A DNA stretch of 64,000 nucleotides from Perognathus longimembris pacificus (GCF_023159225.1 NC_063170.1:24206301-24270300), one strand, 5' to 3'; counted from the first letter of the stretch, positions 33,466 to 46,097 are shown. Translations and numbers: made by a program. The notes: generated by a model from the letters alone, not told the origin.

Positions 33466-33795
33466 ATCTTCATTTATCTCATTATACTTGTATCCAGGCT
33501 CTGTGGACCAGAGCAAAGTGTTTCCTTTAATCAGACCTTTATGCCTCTGTCCTACTATGATAAGAGAAAATGGAAAAGAAATCAAATGGGAAAGGGAGGA
33601 CAGGTTGCTTATCACTAATAATTTACACACAGAGTCACGCATAGAGTTCTGAGTTCCTTCCCCAATCTGTCTGCCACCATTCACTTTTTAGAACCTTCAT
33701 GTAGCAGCTTCATGCATTTTTGTCCCATGGAGTGAGAGGAACAGACAAGTACATGCCTAATTCATTTTGAACACAATCTGAATTGTCTCCCTTAT
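33466..33795. other. Unique sequence
   Basis: Nothing recognised. Confidence 0.35.
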
Positions 33796-34000
33796 TATTT
33801 TTTTTTTTTCCAGTCCTGGGGCTTGGACTCAGGGCCTGAGCACTGTCCCTGGCTTTTTTTGCTCAAGGCTAGCACACTGCCACTTGAGCCACAGCGCCAC
33901 TTCTGGCCTTTTCTGTATATGTGGGGCTGAGGAATTGAACCCAGGACTTCATGTATATGAGGCAAGCACTCTTGCCACTCGGCCATATTCCCAGCCCTTC
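33796..34000 (-). mobile_element. IDL-Geo SINE, full length
   Basis: Plus-strand order: T tail, CCAGTCCTGGGGCTTGGACT, CTCAAGGCTAGCACACTGCC, GGCCTTTTCTGTATATGTGG, CGGCCATATTCCCAGCCC. The target-site duplication is not clear. Confidence 0.9.
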
Positions 34001-34081
34001 TTCCTTATTTTTGAAGGGGGAAACAATCTTTTTTGACTTTTCACTTGAGCTCTTTCTTCCATTTTTTTTTAAATTGTGTTG

Positions 34082-34350
34082 TAGGAAATTGAAAGGGAAT
34101 ACCAAAATTGAGAGACACCGGGTAAAAAAAGACAAACAACTACAAAAGCAATACTTGCAGAACTGTTTGGTGTAAGTGAATTGAACACCTCATGGGGGGA
34201 AAGGGAAAGGGGAAGGAGGGAGGGGGGTATGAGGGACAAGGTAACAAACAGTACAAGAAATGTATCTAATGCCTAATGTATGAAACTGTAACCTCTCTGT
34301 ACATCAGTTTGATAATAAAAATTTGAAAAAAAATAAATTAAAGAAAAGAA
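34082..34350 (+). mobile_element. L1 3' UTR, short 5'-truncated copy
   Basis: GAAATTGAAAGGGAATACCA, GCAATACTTGCAGAACTGTT, G-rich tract at 34192-34227, AACTGTAACCTCTCTGTACA, TTGATAATAAAAATTTG, then an A-rich tail that reaches the tRNA-like sequence. Confidence 0.88.
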
Positions 34351-34362
34351 ACCTAGCAAGTA

Positions 34363-34433
34363 GCCAGAATAGCTCATTTGGGAGAGCATTAGACTGAAGA
34401 ATGAAACCTCTGTGCAATCCTTTACCTATGTAG
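34363..34433 (+). pseudogene. tRNA-Phe(GAA) pseudogene
   Basis: The first 39 nt closely follow a vertebrate nuclear tRNA-Phe: the A-box region TAGCTCATTTGGGAGAGC, then ATTAGACTGAAGA, which holds the GAA anticodon with its flanks. Visible changes include the loss of a CpG in the D-stem region (GAGCGT to GAGCAT). The T arm is decayed (GTGCAATCCTTTAC where GGTTCGATCC is expected) and the acceptor stem no longer pairs. It begins about 12 nt after the tail of the L1 at 34082-34350. It is not expected to give a functional tRNA. Confidence 0.75.
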
Positions 34434-34544
34434 TAGTAGTATGACATTTGTTAAAGCAAAGGCCTTCTATTAAAGTGAATGCATGCCTTCCTAAAAAAAA
34501 ATGTGTTTAAACAGAATTGTTTTAAATTCTGGATTTTGCATTGT

Positions 34545-34780
34545 GAAAATTGCATCCTGCAGTAGTAAAGCAATTGAGAGCCATTTACATGGATTTAAAT
34601 CTTCGTTTTCACAACTTTCTAGGTGTGCAGCCTTTAGTATGTTATGTGATCTCTGTAACTCAAAGAGATATCGTTGGTAACAAGAGAAGATACTTCATAG
34701 TGCTAAGAGTACTTTAGTTAATGTGTGTAAAGCATTAAAAACAAGCCAGGCATACCATAAGTTACATGTAAGTGTTTTCT
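34545..34780 (+). mobile_element. MIR SINE, near full length
   Basis: AGCAATTGAGAGCCATTTAC, TTTAAATCTTCGTTTTCACA ACTTTCTAGGTGTGCAGCC, ATCTCTGTAACTCAAAGAG, TGTAAAGCATTAAAAACAAG CCAGGCATACCATAAG. One of the best preserved MIRs here. Confidence 0.65.
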
Positions 34781-35084
34781 ATATAGAGTTATAGTTGTAG
34801 GCCCCTGGATCATAAATTTCTTTTAAAAAAGGAGTCACTCTTCTTAATTTCCCAATTTTCTTGGTACCTAACTTGTTTTATTTCTAAAAGGTCAAATAAC
34901 AGAGTCAGAAGACTATTGTATTAGAATCAGGATGGTCTGATTTTAAATCAGATATAAAATATCTTGTTCAATGTCCTCTGCACATATGCAGAGAAATGGA
35001 AATATTCTCTCCTTAAGGAAAATGTCAAATTTCTGAAGTTCACCATTCTGGATTATTACCCTGGTCCTCCATAAATTTATTCTG
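34781..35084. other. Unique sequence
   Basis: Nothing recognised. Confidence 0.35.
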
Positions 35085-35215
35085 TTATTTGCTTATTAAT
35101 TCATTCTTTAGTCTACTTATTTACTTGATAAACATTAGTATCTTTATGCAAGGCATATGCTAGCTGCTGAGCACATGAATGCTGCCCTCTTGAAACCTAT
35201 AGTAACCAAAGAATT
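35085..35215 (-). mobile_element. L2 (LINE2) 3'-end relic
   Basis: Reverse-strand L2 order: ATTAATTCATTCTTTAGTC, ATGCAAGGCATATGCTAGCT, TGCTGCCCTCTTGAAACCTA. Confidence 0.5.
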
Positions 35216-35289
35216 ACCTACATATACCCTTAGGAATATGGTAGGTACACTGAGTAGAACAGCACTCTTTGCAGCTAAAACATAATATT

Positions 35290-35500
35290 ACAGGCAAGAT
35301 GATTTATAATGGACAGAAATTTGTTTTCTGCAGTCCAAGCTGGAAGGGCCAGTATCTCTCAATGAACTTTTCACTGCATCCTTCCATGACAGAAGGCAGA
35401 AGAGCAAGAGAAGGATGACAGGAAGACCAAAGTTTTCCTTTTATGACAATGGTAACAGCAGGATTTACTCATGAAGTTGGAGGTGGTAGGATGAGTGTTA
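35290..35500 (+). mobile_element. MaLR-like LTR fragment
   Basis: GATTTATAATGGACAGAAAT, TCTGCAGTCCAAGCTGGAAG, CCATGACAGAAGGCAGAAGA and GCAGGATTTACTCATGAAG follow the word order of the middle of a MaLR LTR. Diverged; no coding region. Confidence 0.4.
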
Positions 35501-36049
35501 TATCAAGATGGTGAAGCAGTTACTGCAGGAAGTTCAGTGAGCATAATTTCAGAAGACCATGAAGTGCTGAGCAGAGGTGGAGGGTGCCAGGTGCTTGAAC
35601 TTTGTGAAGAGCTTCATTGTAAGAACAAGAGGGAACTGAGAAGTTTTCAGTGAAAGTTGTGAAAAAGAAGGACAGAGATGTGACAGACTTATGTAGAATA
35701 AAGGCCCCAGTGGTTCTTCTTATGTGGGATCAGTTTGCTGCTGCACTAGCATCGAGAAGCCTAGATTTGTTAGACTAGACCTACTTCATGCTTGCCTCCT
35801 CAAGGCTGTGAGGAAGCACACTAACCTGTCCCTTGATAAATATTGAAGAGTGTGGTGTCAGTTCCTAACATTGCAGTTTGTGGAATTTCCACTGACTCAT
35901 AGTACCAATAATACCCTCTTGAGGAATGTAAAAGCTGGTCTTGCTGAGCCCAAAAGTTAATTGAAAACAGGATAAAGGCTAGGCATCTCAGACACCTCCA
36001 TTTATATCTATGATCTGTGCCCTGCACACTATCTCCTGCAGTCATTTTC
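35501..36049. other. Unique sequence
   Basis: Nothing recognised. Confidence 0.35.
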
Positions 36050-36059
36050 AGGCCTTCTT

Positions 36060-36653
36060 TTTTATTTTTTATTTATTAATTAAATTTTGTTGACAAGGTG
36101 TTGTGCAAAAAGGGTATAGTTACATAATAGGGCAGTGAGTACATTTCTTGTGATATCTTACACCCTCATTTTTCTTTCCCTTCCTTAGAACATGTAGGCA
36201 TATATACAATACCCAGTGTACCAAAAACATATACAGTAGCCAAATGGCATACGCCAAAGGAAATTCACCTAGAACTTCAAATGTAATGTCAACAATAGAG
36301 TTTGCTTATCCTTGTCTTACTCATACATATATAGCTTTTGAGCTATTGTGATCCACTGAGAGGTCTATTTTAGACCTTTTTATGTTTAGTAGTTGTTTGG
36401 TTTTAGTTACATAATGTAAGGTCGCTGACCCACACTTGTGGGAAATACCATTCGACAAGAAGTTTTTTGTTTCGCAGACCTGGTCTCTAGTGCCCCCCCC
36501 CCCCCCCCCCGCACACCTTAACAGTCATATATCTGTGTTCTAGGCTTGTCTCGCTCAACATTATTTGTTCAAATTCTGACCATTTCCCTGTGAATACAAA
36601 TATTTTATCATTTCTAATCGCTATGTAGTATTCCATTATGTATAGGTACTTTG
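36060..36653 (-). mobile_element. L1 3' end (ORF2 C-terminus plus 3' UTR)
   Basis: The minus strand at 36645-36487 reads MEYYIAIRNDKIF then WSEFEQIMLSETS and RYMTV, the C-terminal part of L1 ORF2. The 3' UTR has its G-tract expanded to 18 consecutive G on the minus strand (C18 at 36493-36510). It ends at a T-rich tail on the left. A perfect 10-bp target-site duplication AGGCCTTCTT lies at 36050-36059 and 36654-36663. Confidence 0.88.
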
Positions 36654-36663
36654 AGGCCTTCTT

Positions 36664-37191
36664 GTAAAGCCAAGAAGGAGCTGACCCATTCTGCCATTTG
36701 TCAGTGACTCTTACTGACAAGACCCCACCCAACCAATCTACCTCTGACCACCTCTCAACATACCTGTACCATAGGACTGTTTTAAGTATGCATACCTTCC
36801 TAAGACAAATGTCTGTACCTCTGAAGATGGCTGGAGATGTACTGAAGTGCTGTCTTCCTCTAACTTTTATGTAATGAATCTCCTTTCCCTGCCCTTCACC
36901 AGGTCTCTTTATTTGGGGTATAGGTGTGAATCCCTGGATCTGACATATGGAACTCCCAGAGTTAGGATCTGGAGTCTAAAAACTCTAGTTTCATTTTGTT
37001 GGTTTAGGCACATCATCTCCCCCTAGAAGCTAACATAAAAACATAAGGATAAGTCCTCTTGGCGGTGTTAGAGAATGAAATAGATCTACCAAGAGAATGA
37101 CAAGTGGAAGAGAGGACTTCTGTGATCTTATTGATCTTTGTATTATCTCACTCACCCCTTTTCCCTTCTGGGTTTTGAGGCTGACAAATTT
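36664..37191. other. Unique sequence
   Basis: Nothing recognised. Confidence 0.35.
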
Positions 37192-37205
37192 CTTTTTCTT
37201 TTCCT

Positions 37206-37709
37206 AATTTTTTTATTGTAAAGGTGATATACAGAGGGATTACAGTCATACCACAGAAGTCAAGTATTGAGTTAATTTCTTTTTGAACAGTGTCACCTCT
37301 TCTCTTGTTTTCTCCCAGGTTTTTCCCTCCTTACCCCCTTCCCAAAGTTGTATAATTCATTTTCAACATGGTGTTTAGTGAGTATCACTGATGAATTAGT
37401 TCACCCATTGTCTCACCTGTTCTGTGCTTTCCCCTTCCCCTTCCCAAATCAGATAAACTTACATACAAGATAAAAGATACAGAAATAAAAAACAACCACA
37501 AAAGAAGAAAAACAGAAAAAAACCTAAAAGGTAAACTAAAAAACCTCGTTTCTATTTCTTGGAGTTCATTTCGGTAAGCATCATTATATATGACCATATG
37601 TTCAAAGCTATTGAGCCCTTGTGATCCTCTATGAAGAATATCCTCCTTGGGTCTCACTGTGTGAATGTTTAGACTCCTGTTTAATTTTCCATATCCAAGT
37701 GCAATTTTT
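37206..37709 (-). mobile_element. L1 3' UTR, older subfamily
   Basis: The plus strand begins CTAATTTTTTTATTGTAAAG GTGATATACAGAGGGATTAC and includes CCCCTTCCCCTTCCC as complement of the G-tract. It ends near GAGCCCTTGTGATCCTCTAT and a short unmatched stretch. A 14-bp target-site duplication with one mismatch, TGACAAATTTCTTT (37192-37205) and TGACAAATTTATTT (37710-37723), defines the ends. Confidence 0.8.
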
Positions 37710-37723
37710 TGACAAATTTATTT

Positions 37724-39359
37724 CTGTATGTAAGCCAACTTGCAACCAGGTCCTATTTAGGAAGTTCTGGGACGTTCTCAGTCACTGGGTTTCTCTCTGT
37801 GTGTCAATTAATTTAATGGAAAGTTTGGCTGGGATCATTCTGTGCTTTGAGTTTTAATTTTAGTATGTTCTGCACAAATATCCAATCTTCATGCATTGAG
37901 GATCCATGTTTGTGTGAGAGATGATGGATGTAGAGGAAGGGAAGGGAAGGAAGGATGTGAAACTTCTCTAGTACACGATTCCATATTCACTCCTCAAATC
38001 TTCCCACTCTTCTCCTTCTCTGCCTCACAGCTCTGTGACTTTGACCACCCCAAACTCTGCTCACCAAGTATTAGTATGTGCGGGAGTTCTTGTGCCATTT
38101 CTAAGTAGCAAAAGACCCTGGCATTTAAATGAACACATTAGAGATCCAACCTTAAAACATGTCATAGTTTCTCCACAGCCATTCTTTGCCATATGTTGCC
38201 TTTCCATTATGCTAATCTCACCTTACCCTTGCTGATCTGTCCTGTTGTGCATTCTTATTAACTTCCTGTGCAAACTTGTTTGCCTGTCTTCTGATCCTAT
38301 TTTTTCCCTGTAGGACTTTTCACCCAGAGCAGCCTAGAGACCATATATTGCTTGCAGAGACAGTAAAGTCTGTGAGGAAAAGTTCTTGCCAGCTGTTAAA
38401 TGAGTTTTTGTTTCAGCCCATTATGCTATCTATTCTTACCTCTTTATGCACCTTCTTTACTTTATATCATTTATATTTGACCCCTTTCTCCAAATGCATC
38501 AGACAAATGAAAACTTGGCTTTGACTCCTTCTGGGATGCTTTACTCTGGGTAAATGGTTGTGCAAAGAGACTTTCCCTTATCTACTGGGATCTGAGCAAA
38601 AGCTCCAATCTGCCCACCCCTTCGCCTCAGTAATTCTAAGGTACCAGGTACCAAATTGGCATCACCTCTGAGCAGTATTTTTGTGTATGTCAGGAAACTT
38701 TTTTCCTTTCTTCCCCTTCCCCACTCCATGCCCAGTAAGAGCTTCGGGAAAGGAAAGAAGGGAAAAAAATCTGTCTGGGTTCCAGCACTTTTCCCCCCAG
38801 GTCTCAGATTCCCTAAATGGAGGGTCTCTGTACTGACTGAATCTTCTGTGTTTAGCTATTTAAGCTGACAGCTTTCCATTCTTCTCCTGCCATGAGAAAG
38901 CTTTTGGGGGTTGGGACATTCTACTTTTTTCCTGGCACAGAGGAAGGATGATACCCTAGCTCAGATTAGCCAGAGAGATAGGATTGCTGAGCCTTTTGTC
39001 CCAGCACCTGCTCTGGCACCATACTGCTTCTGTGGGCAAGTCAGGCACCAAGTTCCAGAAAACACCAATTTCACCAGGTCATCTTTTATCTAAGGTCCAG
39101 TTTTATTTTCCTTGGACATGAGAAAAGGCAATGCAGAGAGACCACACTCAGTGAGATGCTCTTTAGTGTTACAAGCACATGGCCTTTCTAATGTTAGTAC
39201 TGAACAAGACTTCTCTAACTGCTGTAACCAAAAACAACACTTATAGAAGACAGAATCAGATGGCAGATATTCTCATCTCCTTTCTTCCTCTTTAAACTGA
39301 AAACTACAAAATTGAGACACTATGCATTATTTTATGTGTCACGTAACTCCTAGTTTTAC
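37724..39359. other. Unique sequence
   Basis: No gene or repeat identified. Several short open frames lie on both strands (for example 38276-38524 +) with no family features. A purine run GGAAGGGAAGGGAAGGAAGG is near 37934. Confidence 0.4.
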
Positions 39360-39835
39360 AAGATACTGGATTTACCAAAAATTCATATGGAATAATACAA
39401 GGCTTGATATAGCAAAACAGTACTTAGCAGAAAGAACAGTGCTGGAAAAATATAAGTAGAAAACTTCAAACTCTATTATAAAGCTATAGTTATAAAAACA
39501 GCTTGGTATTGGCACATGAACAGGTGGAAGAACCAATGGAATAGAATTAAAGACCAAGAAATGATCCCACAGACCTAAGGCGACCTGATCTTTGATAAGA
39601 GAGCCCAAATCATCAGATACAAGAAATACAGCCTCTTCAACAAATGGTAGAATTGGCTACATGTGTGTAGAAAACTGAAGTTAGATCCTTATGTATCACC
39701 CTTTACCAGAATCAACTCCAAATGGATCAAAGATCTTGAGGTAAGAGCAGACACCCTGAAAATATTGCAGGAAGGGATAGGAAAAACACTGGGGCTCCTT
39801 GACACAGTTTGAAACTTCCTAAATAAAGATTCAGA

Positions 39836-40031
39836 GGCTGGGAATGTTGCCTAGCGATAGAGTGCTTGCCTAGCATGTGCAAAGTCCTAGGTTTGATTCC
39901 TCAGCACCACATAAATAGAAAATGCCAGAAGTGGTGCTTTGGCTCAAGTGGTAGAGTGCTAGCCTTGACCAAAAAGAAGCCAGGGACAGTGCAGAGGCTC
40001 TGAATCCCAAGCCCCAGGACTAGTAAAATAA
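39836..40031 (+). mobile_element. IDL-Geo SINE, full length
   Basis: GGCTGGGAATGTTGCCTAGC, GGTTTGATTCCTCAGCACC, GGCTCAAGTGGTAGAGTGC, CCAAGCCCCAGGACTAG. Inserted in L1 ORF2 with a 15-bp duplication with one mismatch, AAATAAAGATTCAGA (39821-39835) and AAATAAAGATCCAGA (40032-40046). Confidence 0.93.
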
Positions 40032-40733
40032 AAATAAAGATCCAGAAACACAGCGAATTAAAGAAAGGCTGGATAAATGGGATTGCATTAAACTGCAGAG
40101 CTTCTACATGGAAAAGGATACAGCTGGCAAGATAAACAGAAAGCCCGCAGATTGGGAGAAGTTCTTCACTAACTTTACAACAGACAAGGGCCTTACATCA
40201 AAAATATACTTAGAGCTTAAAAAATTACACCCCCCAAAAAATACACCCTCAAATAAACAACCACTCGATTAATAAGTGAGCTAAAGAATTAAGAAGTGAC
40301 TTCTCTGGAGAGGAAATGAGAATGGGCAATATACACATGAAGAAATGCTCAACATCTCTGGGCATAAAAGAAATGCAAATCAAAATACCATTGAGATTCC
40401 ACCTCACCCAAGTTACAGTGGCCATTATCAAGAAAATAAATAATAGCAGATGCTGGCAGGGATGTGGACAAAAGGGAACACTACTACATTGTTGGTGGAA
40501 ATGTAAACTGATTCAACCACTCTGGAAAGCAATATGAATGTTCCTCAAAAAACTAAACACAGAACTTCATCATGACCCAGAAATTCTATTCCTGAGGATT
40601 TACCCAAATGATTAAAAACAAGCTCACACTAAAGCTACCAGCACAACTATGTTCACTGCAGCATTATTTACCATAGCTAAGATACGGAATCAACCCAGAT
40701 GCTCCTCAGTAGATAAATGGATAAAAAAATGTG

Positions 40734-40775
40734 ATATATATATATATATATATATGTATGTATACACACACACAA
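40734..40775. repeat. (TA)n/(CA)n microsatellite in L1
   Basis: TA units followed by TGTATG and CA units, at the point in ORF2 where L1 normally has a TATACACC-type sequence. Confidence 0.8.
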
Positions 40776-41067
40776 TGGAATTCTATGCTTTCATCAGAAA
40801 GAATGACATTGCCCCACTCATAAGGAAAGGCAAAAACTTGGAAAAAAAATCATGCAAAGTGAAGTAAGCCAGACCCATAGAAACATAGGCTCTGTGGTTT
40901 CCCTTATTTATAATAACCAGTATAGTCTTAGGATAGTCCTAGAAGAGGTTCACAATAGCCCAATATCTATGTACATATGACCACATAAAATGATGTGAAC
41001 TTAAATGCTCTCCACAATATGGAAATGAGGTAGTTTGGTGGGGTTTTTTTGGTGGTGGTTGTTTTCT

Positions 41068-41250
41068 TTTCCTTCCTTCCTTCCTTCCTTCCTTCCTTCC
41101 TTCCTTCCTTCCTTCCTTCCTTCCTTCCTTCCTTCCTTCCTTCCCTCCCTCCCTCCCTCCCTCCCTCCCTCCCTCCCTCTCTCCCTCCCTCTTTCCTTCC
41201 CTCCCTCCTTCCCTCCCTCCCTCCTTTCTCTCTTTCTTTCTTTCTTTCAC
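41068..41250. repeat. 180-bp pyrimidine tract (TTCC)n(CCCT)n(TTTC)n
   Basis: About 19 TTCC units, then about 10 CCCT units, then mixed CCCT/TTCC and TTTC units, with almost no purine on the plus strand. It lies within the L1 3' UTR. The long Pro/Ser/Leu and Lys/Glu/Gly open frames across it on the two strands are artefacts. Confidence 0.95.
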
Positions 41251-41584
41251 TGATTTCTTTGTCTGTTTTTTTCTCCTCTGGTTTATTTCCCATGGCCACT
41301 GTTTAGGATTTCAGTACCCTTTGTCTTGTATATAAGTTTATCTGACTTAGGGAAGGGGAATCACAGCAATGGTGGTACAAGGGGATTCAATGCAACAGTG
41401 ATACTCAGTAGACACTTTACAACTCTGGGGGGAGGGGAGCCAGGGGAAGGGAAAACAGGAGATAACGAGGGAGGGGGTAACACTTATGTAACTGTAACCC
41501 CTTTGTACATCACCTTTACAATAAAAATTTTAAAGACATTGGATTTCATATGAAAGGGAAAAAGATGTCAGGTGAGACCAAAAA

Positions 41585-41790
41585 TGTTCATCTTAATAAT
41601 TAATATTTTATTATTCACTTAACGTGCTCTAGATACTGTGGTAAGGGCTTCATGTGGATTGTTCACTGAATCCTTTCAAAATCTCCATGAATTTCAATTG
41701 ATCATCCTCCCACTTACAGAGGGAAAGGTTAAGCTATTTAAACCCACAAGTTTGATGTAGAGACACAATTTCAACCCCAACACCCCCAAT
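41585..41790 (-). mobile_element. MIR SINE, near full length
   Basis: Reverse-strand MIR order: TTATTATTCACTTAACGTGC TCTAGATACTGTGG, TTCACTGAATCCTTTC, CCACTTACAGAGGGAAAGGT TAAGC. Confidence 0.65.
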
Positions 41791-42819
41791 CTCTGTGCAA
41801 AACTGTGTACTATATTCATGCATGCTATGGACATATTGGGAAAGCAGTTAGACTCTGGCTGTCTGTGGTACTGTAATAGGCAACTGGCAATGCTTTTACT
41901 GTGCCCATGCATGAACTAAAAACAGGATAAAAGCTGGGCATCTAGCCCTCACTTTGCATCTGTGCCTGTTGATCTGTGCCATTTCTCCTCTGGTCACTTT
42001 GCAAGCACCTCCAGGATTTCCCACCAATGAACATGTAGTGATTTCATTTTTCCAAGTTCAATTTGGGCAGGTTTTAAAAAAACACATTATTCAGTGTTTC
42101 TATTAATATGCATGGTGTTAAGCTTTTACATAATCTAGAGCAGTCTTAGCAATGTTGAGATCTCTTTTGAATTCTTTAATGCCAAGTTCTGTTCATGCTG
42201 ACACATCTAGGTTGGGTCTATCTCAGGCCTATGGCTTGTTTGTTCTCTTTCTTATGGGTTCTATGCTTTTAGTTCTTTGTAGCTTTCCTTGGAGGACCAG
42301 GAAACCAACAATATGTTGAATGCTCTAGGGAGGGTCCCTGCACATCTATGGACTCCCTTAGTGTGTAGTTCCTCTGTAGATATATGCCCTATGAACTCTA
42401 GCTATCACTTTTCCTTGCACACTCACATTGATAATATTAATCAGGGGATCTGCTTAGCTCTCTCTGGTTCTCCTTTCCTGCGTTGTGGGATGATAACTCG
42501 TTTTCAGTGGAGAAGCTAGGGTGACTGTGAGGCTCCTCTCATTTGATTCCTGCTTCTCAGACTCTGTTGTCCTTTGTTGACTAGCACCCAATGTCTTAAA
42601 ATTGTTAGCAGTCTTTTCATGGTTTTAAAAGCAAATCAGGACGATCACTTTAAATAAAGATTATAATAACAAAATGCTACTAAGTCAGTGTAATGTCTTT
42701 GGGGTTCAGATTTCTGGTGTGATTTAACACAGTAGGTAAAGGCATATTTGTTACAAGCGATAAATAATATTTTGCTTTCAACAACTTATAATTTTAAAGT
42801 ACAAGGGGTGTGTGTTTCA
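41791..42819. other. Unique sequence
   Basis: No gene or repeat identified. Confidence 0.4.
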
Positions 42820-42839
42820 CACACACACACACACACACA
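42820..42839. repeat. Short (CA)n microsatellite
   Basis: About 10 CA units preceded by GTGTGTGTTT, giving a short inverted repeat of GT and CA. Confidence 0.8.
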
Positions 42840-43311
42840 GTAGGTAAGTGTGAGTACAATGACTGAGAAACCTGAGAGTTAAACTTGACATCAAATGTGT
42901 GAAAGTCTTCACAGCACACAGAGTGACTACTGATGATAGACCATTTATGGTGCTAATGGAACAAATAATGATTCACTTACATTTTAGAACAGATGGACAG
43001 TTATTTCTGTTTCTACCAAATTGATGCTTAAGAAAAAATTCATGTTCATCTAAGCAGAGAATCTTGTTTATTTTATGGGATAACTCACTTGTCATACAGA
43101 GCAGAATTAGCTTGTCAAAATTAACTTTGAAGACCTACTTTATAGACAATTATCAAATGAAGGAGCGTCTAATAGTTACTGAACTAGCAACAGGTATGCA
43201 GTATGCTACCTGTCTACAAAGTGTTTTTTTTAAACAAAACTGTGAGTTCACATAAAAATTGGTTCATATACAGATTCAGATTTTTAGCTTCGTATGTGGG
43301 TGGATGTGTGC
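42840..43311. other. Unique sequence
   Basis: Nothing recognised. Confidence 0.35.
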
Positions 43312-43400
43312 ATATGTGTACATGTTACTGGGATTCAAACTCATAGTCTCATATTTGTTAGGCAATGATCACACTGAGCCATGTTTCCAGTTAAGATTCC
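43312..43400 (-). mobile_element. ID-like SINE monomer, diverged
   Basis: Plus-strand GTTACTGGGATTCAAACTCA, CTCATATTTGTTAGGCAATG and ACTGAGCCATGTTTCCAG are the complement of an ID-type tRNA-derived monomer. Confidence 0.55.
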
Positions 43401-43672
43401 TTTCTGGTAAGAGAAACTCCCTGTTGTCTACCCCATCCCTTTCATTCATTTATAACAACTTCATGGCCTGTGCATTTATTTGAATTCACTATTCTCTCTT
43501 CCATACTTAATTTTATTTTTTACTCATTGAAAAGCAAATCTTCCTAATAAAGACAACCTCAGATATTTTGAATATTGCATCATGGAAACAGGATGACACT
43601 AAGAAAGATTTGAAACTTATTACTTATTGTGATGATTTGGCTTAATGATTTTTTAAAGTTCATGACCATGCT

Positions 43673-44645
<973 letters not shown>

Positions 44646-45881
44646 GCATTCAGTGAAAATAGTACATCAAGTTTTGAATTTTGAACTTTCCCTGAGATAG
44701 TGATAGATCACCTTTTGTGGCACTGGGTAATGAAAATGAGCCACAGCTATCAGTAAGTGAATCACAAGGCTAAGTATATAATCCTCTACATGGTACTGTG
44801 TTGCTGCTATGGTACTTGGTAGTATAATTATATTAAATCATTCTGACTTACAACATTTTCAGTTGTGATCAATTTATTGGGACTTTGGTGAATCACAGAA
44901 AATCTATACTTACAGACTGTGATCATTTAAAATAACAGTCATAATATCTTTGCTACTCCTGTGAGTGAGAGGAAAGTCATATGTCCTTTCTCTTTTCTCC
45001 TCCTTTGGAATCTAGGCAGGCTTGAGAGACAATTATACCAGTTTAACTCCTTATTTTAGGTAATAAAAGGTAATACTGCTTCTGTCTTGTTTGCTAAGAG
45101 ATCCACTTTGGAGTCTAGAATGGATATTTGAGCAGTTCAGCCATACTGAGGCTGCCACGTTGTGAGAAATCCCAGGCTACATGGAGTAAAGGCTGTTTTC
45201 AGGATACTTTACATGATTTTTAGATCATATCTGTAAAGGATAATCTGTAAGGATCAGCTGTTTAGATGATAGCTAATCACCATCAAGATCTCCATGTGTA
45301 GAACATCTTAAATCTCCTTTTGGGGCAATGGGGCATTGAGAACAAGGTTGTGTGAGATTCAGTTATTTTATCAGCCAGGGATAAATCATGGGATGACAGT
45401 GTCAGAGTCACAGTAATTTCCAGTTGCTCTGTAGATTTTTCTTTGGATGTCCTTCCATGAGACTCTTCTTTACTCTGTCCTTAGCAGATTACAGTGGCTC
45501 TATTCCATATTTAAGAAAGAATGAAATAGCCTAGGTTTAAGTTCAGATAGGGATAGAAATGGCATTTACCAGGAACTTCAGTTCTCAGCTTGTCAGGCTC
45601 TTATTTCATCATTCCATAATGTACAAAACATTGACACCCATAACTCTTGAGTTTTGTACCTGATATCTGCCAAAAAAGAGTCTGCTGCATATATCATGAC
45701 TGTTAAGCCTACAAATAAAAAGATCTTCAAAGAAAGCCACTAGCTTGTTTGGTAATCTGCTTCCTATTGAGTGATCATCCAGTAGCATGTCAGAACATGG
45801 CAGCTTCTTTGCTAATCACCAATGGGGAAGATGATAATCCCTGAAAAAGGCTAGGTTGTAGGGGAATTAGGGGAATATATA
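44646..45881. other. Unique sequence
   Basis: No gene or repeat identified. Confidence 0.4.
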
Positions 45882-46097
45882 TTGGTTTTTTTTTTTTTTT
45901 TTTTTTGCCAGTCCTGGGGATTGAACTTGGAGCCAGAGCTCTGTCCCTGAGCCTTTCTGTACGCAAGGCTCGTGCTCTACCACTTGGGCCACAGCACCAT
46001 TTCCAGCTTTTTCTGTATATGTAGTACTGAGGAATTGAACCCAGGGTTTCATGCATGCTAGGCATGCACTCTACCACAAAGCCACATTCCCAGCCCC
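45882..46097 (-). mobile_element. IDL-Geo SINE, full length, older copy
   Basis: Plus-strand order: T tail of about 20 nt, GCCAGTCCTGGGGATTGAAC, CTCGTGCTCTACCACTTGGG, TTTTTCTGTATATGTAGTAC, GCCACATTCCCAGCCCC. Diverged in both monomers; no clear target-site duplication. Confidence 0.9.

Larger units (their letters stand above)
39374..41532 (+). mobile_element. L1 ORF2 C-terminal third plus complete 3' UTR
   Basis: The largest L1 piece here. ORF2-derived sequence starts at about 39374. At 40316-40537 the frame includes HMKKCSTSLGIKEMQIK and RCWQGCGQKGTLLHCWWKCK, the cysteine-rich C-terminus of ORF2. 40649-40867 continues with FTAALFTIAKI and MEFYAFIRKND. The 3' UTR holds a 180-bp pyrimidine tract and a G-rich block near 41429-41477, and ends AACTGTAACCCCTTTGTACA TCACCTTTACAATAAAAA. 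Flanks AAGATACTGGATTT (39360-39373) and AAGACATTGGATTT (41533-41546) match at 12 of 14. It is broken by stops and by an IDL-Geo SINE at 39836-40031. Confidence 0.9.

Noticed and set aside
40939..41306. Long Lys/Glu/Gly-rich (-) and Pro/Ser/Leu-rich (+) open frames
   Set aside because: Both are translations of the (TTCC)n(CCCT)n tract in an L1 3' UTR.
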